NCBI GenBank assembly: GCA_947165725.1
Contig: CAMVBL010000030.1
Coordinates: 1-13,723 of the forward strand
DNA: 13,723 bases
Source of the DNA: an uncultured Caryophanales bacterium
GTDB lineage: Bacteria > Bacillota_I > Bacilli_A > RFN20 > CAG-826
Direction of reading: 5' to 3'
Shown here: piece by piece, positions 13,063-13,723 of the stretch
Layout: each line of letters starts with the position of its first letter
Numbering within the stretch: the stretch's first letter is position 1
Program-made: the position numbers and the translations under genes
The notes under the pieces: generated by a model
What the model was told of the DNA's origin: nothing
What the model saw: only the letters and a program-made list of their open reading frames with translations
Databases searched by the model: none

Positions 13063-13723
13063 TTAAATTTGTTCAATAACTTCCTTATAATTAGCAAAAT
13101 GCTTTTTAGCGATCTTGTTGAATTCTTCTAAGCCATATTTCTTAATAAACTTCTTAGAGAATTCATTCACTTTAGAGCCCGCTCCAAAAGGAAAATTCAT
13201 TTTATATTTCTTATCTAAAGCATCTTTTTCTAATAAGAATGCATATCTAGCAATACAACTTGCTAAAGCAACACACGGATAATAAGATTCACCTTTAGTT
13301 TTAAAAGTAATATTTAAGACCTTTTGTTCTTTAGGGTCATTTAGATAACCAAAGTATTTGCTCTCTGCAACAAATTGATCCACAAAGATATTCTTAGTGT
13401 CTGGGAATTTCTTAAACATATTAAGTAACGCTCGATTGTGCATCTTAGCCTTAATAGAGTTAAGATTTTCACCTTGCTCAATTAATTCGTTATAGTGTTC
13501 ATTCGGTAAAGCTAGTTTACTAACAAAGAATTTCTTAAGTAAAAGTGGGGCAATTTCTCTAATCTTTTCATCAGTTAATTTCTTACTATCTTTCACTCCG
13601 AAGGATTCTAATTCTTTTAAGTCTTTGCCACGGACAAAGGCGGCGACAACGATAACAGGAAGTAAGAAATCACCAACACCGACTTCGTCGCTACCAATTT
13701 GATTGTCTTTACAAAGCCAGCCT
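13063..13723 (-). CDS. rnhC: Ribonuclease HIII, 5' end outside the window
   Basis: RNase HIII cleaves the RNA strand of RNA:DNA hybrids (R-loops, primers). The frame stays open to the window edge, giving 219 residues. HIII proteins are about 300-310 long, so roughly 90 N-terminal residues, the TBP-like substrate-binding domain, are missing. The GTG at 13596 is internal, since upstream the frame reads QIGSDEVGVGDFLLPVIVVA with the catalytic Asp-Glu pair. Further HIII marks are GVKDSKKLTDEKI, ENLNSIKAKMHNRALL, the third acidic residue in IFVDQFVAESKYFGYL, and near the end PFGAGSKVNEFSK and KHFANYKEV. HNRAL and HFAN distinguish HIII from HII. It is convergent with rluD. Confidence 0.96.
   Translation of the reverse strand, partial: GWLCKDNQIGSDEVGVGDFLLPVIVVAAFVRGKDLKELESFGVKDSKKLTDEKIREIAPLLLKKFFVSKLALPNEHYNELIEQGENLNSIKAKMHNRALLNMFKKFPDTKNIFVDQFVAESKYFGYLNDPKEQKVLNITFKTKGESYYPCVALASCIARYAFLLEKDALDKKYKMNFPFGAGSKVNEFSKKFIKKYGLEEFNKIAKKHFANYKEVIEQI

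Noticed and set aside
13594..13596. GTG at 13596 as the rnhC start
   Set aside because: Upstream codons in the same frame encode the catalytic SDEVG motif, so this is an internal codon.
1..13723. Mobile elements, tRNA or rRNA genes
   Set aside because: No transposase, integrase, terminal repeats or cloverleaf sequence seen; gene order is conserved housekeeping.

Overview
The window is about 13.7 kb of housekeeping sequence from a low-GC Gram-positive bacterium. The best guess is a small-genome Bacillota/Mycoplasmatota lineage, such as an uncultured Mollicutes (RF39-like) or Acholeplasma/Izemoplasma relative. The reasons are an isoleucine T-box leader, RNase HIII, the lspA-rluD gene order known from Bacillus, and a strongly reduced division (dcw) cluster. 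Between rsmH and ftsA there is no mraY, murD, ftsW, murG or ftsQ, as in wall-less or wall-reduced lineages. The family assignment is inference. The standard code reads every gene through. Every Trp codon is TGG, and none of the 12 visible stops is TGA (11 TAA, 1 TAG).

Layout on the + strand. pheS (5' end cut off by the window), pheT and a DUF177/YceD gene form one tight operon that ends at a strong terminator near 3900. A well-formed promoter (3953-3981) followed by three MraZ-type AGTGG boxes then drives mraZ, rsmH and a 72-residue single-pass membrane protein in the ftsL position. This second unit ends at another terminator (5651-5688). After a palindromic, AT-rich spacer with a candidate promoter come ftsA and ftsZ. 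Immediately after ftsZ there is a promoter and a complete tRNA-Ile T-box leader (specifier AUC, UGGU acceptor bulge, antiterminator and terminator). It controls ileS, and through it lspA and rluD. The last gene, on the - strand, is rnhC (RNase HIII), whose 5' end runs out of the window.

How the genes relate. Phe-tRNA and Ile-tRNA synthetases flank the division module. MraZ probably autoregulates its own operon. RsmH methylates 16S rRNA. FtsA and FtsZ build the cytokinetic ring, and the small membrane protein may be their membrane partner. LspA matures lipoproteins and RluD modifies 23S rRNA.

The part least explained by known genes is 12749-13062, between the convergent rluD and rnhC. It is a 314-base stretch packed with hairpins. 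Three share the 16-base core TGTGCGGAAARCGCAC, each with a different but self-complementary outer arm, and the third ends in a T-run terminator. This looks like a structured RNA or repeat element that I cannot assign to a known family.
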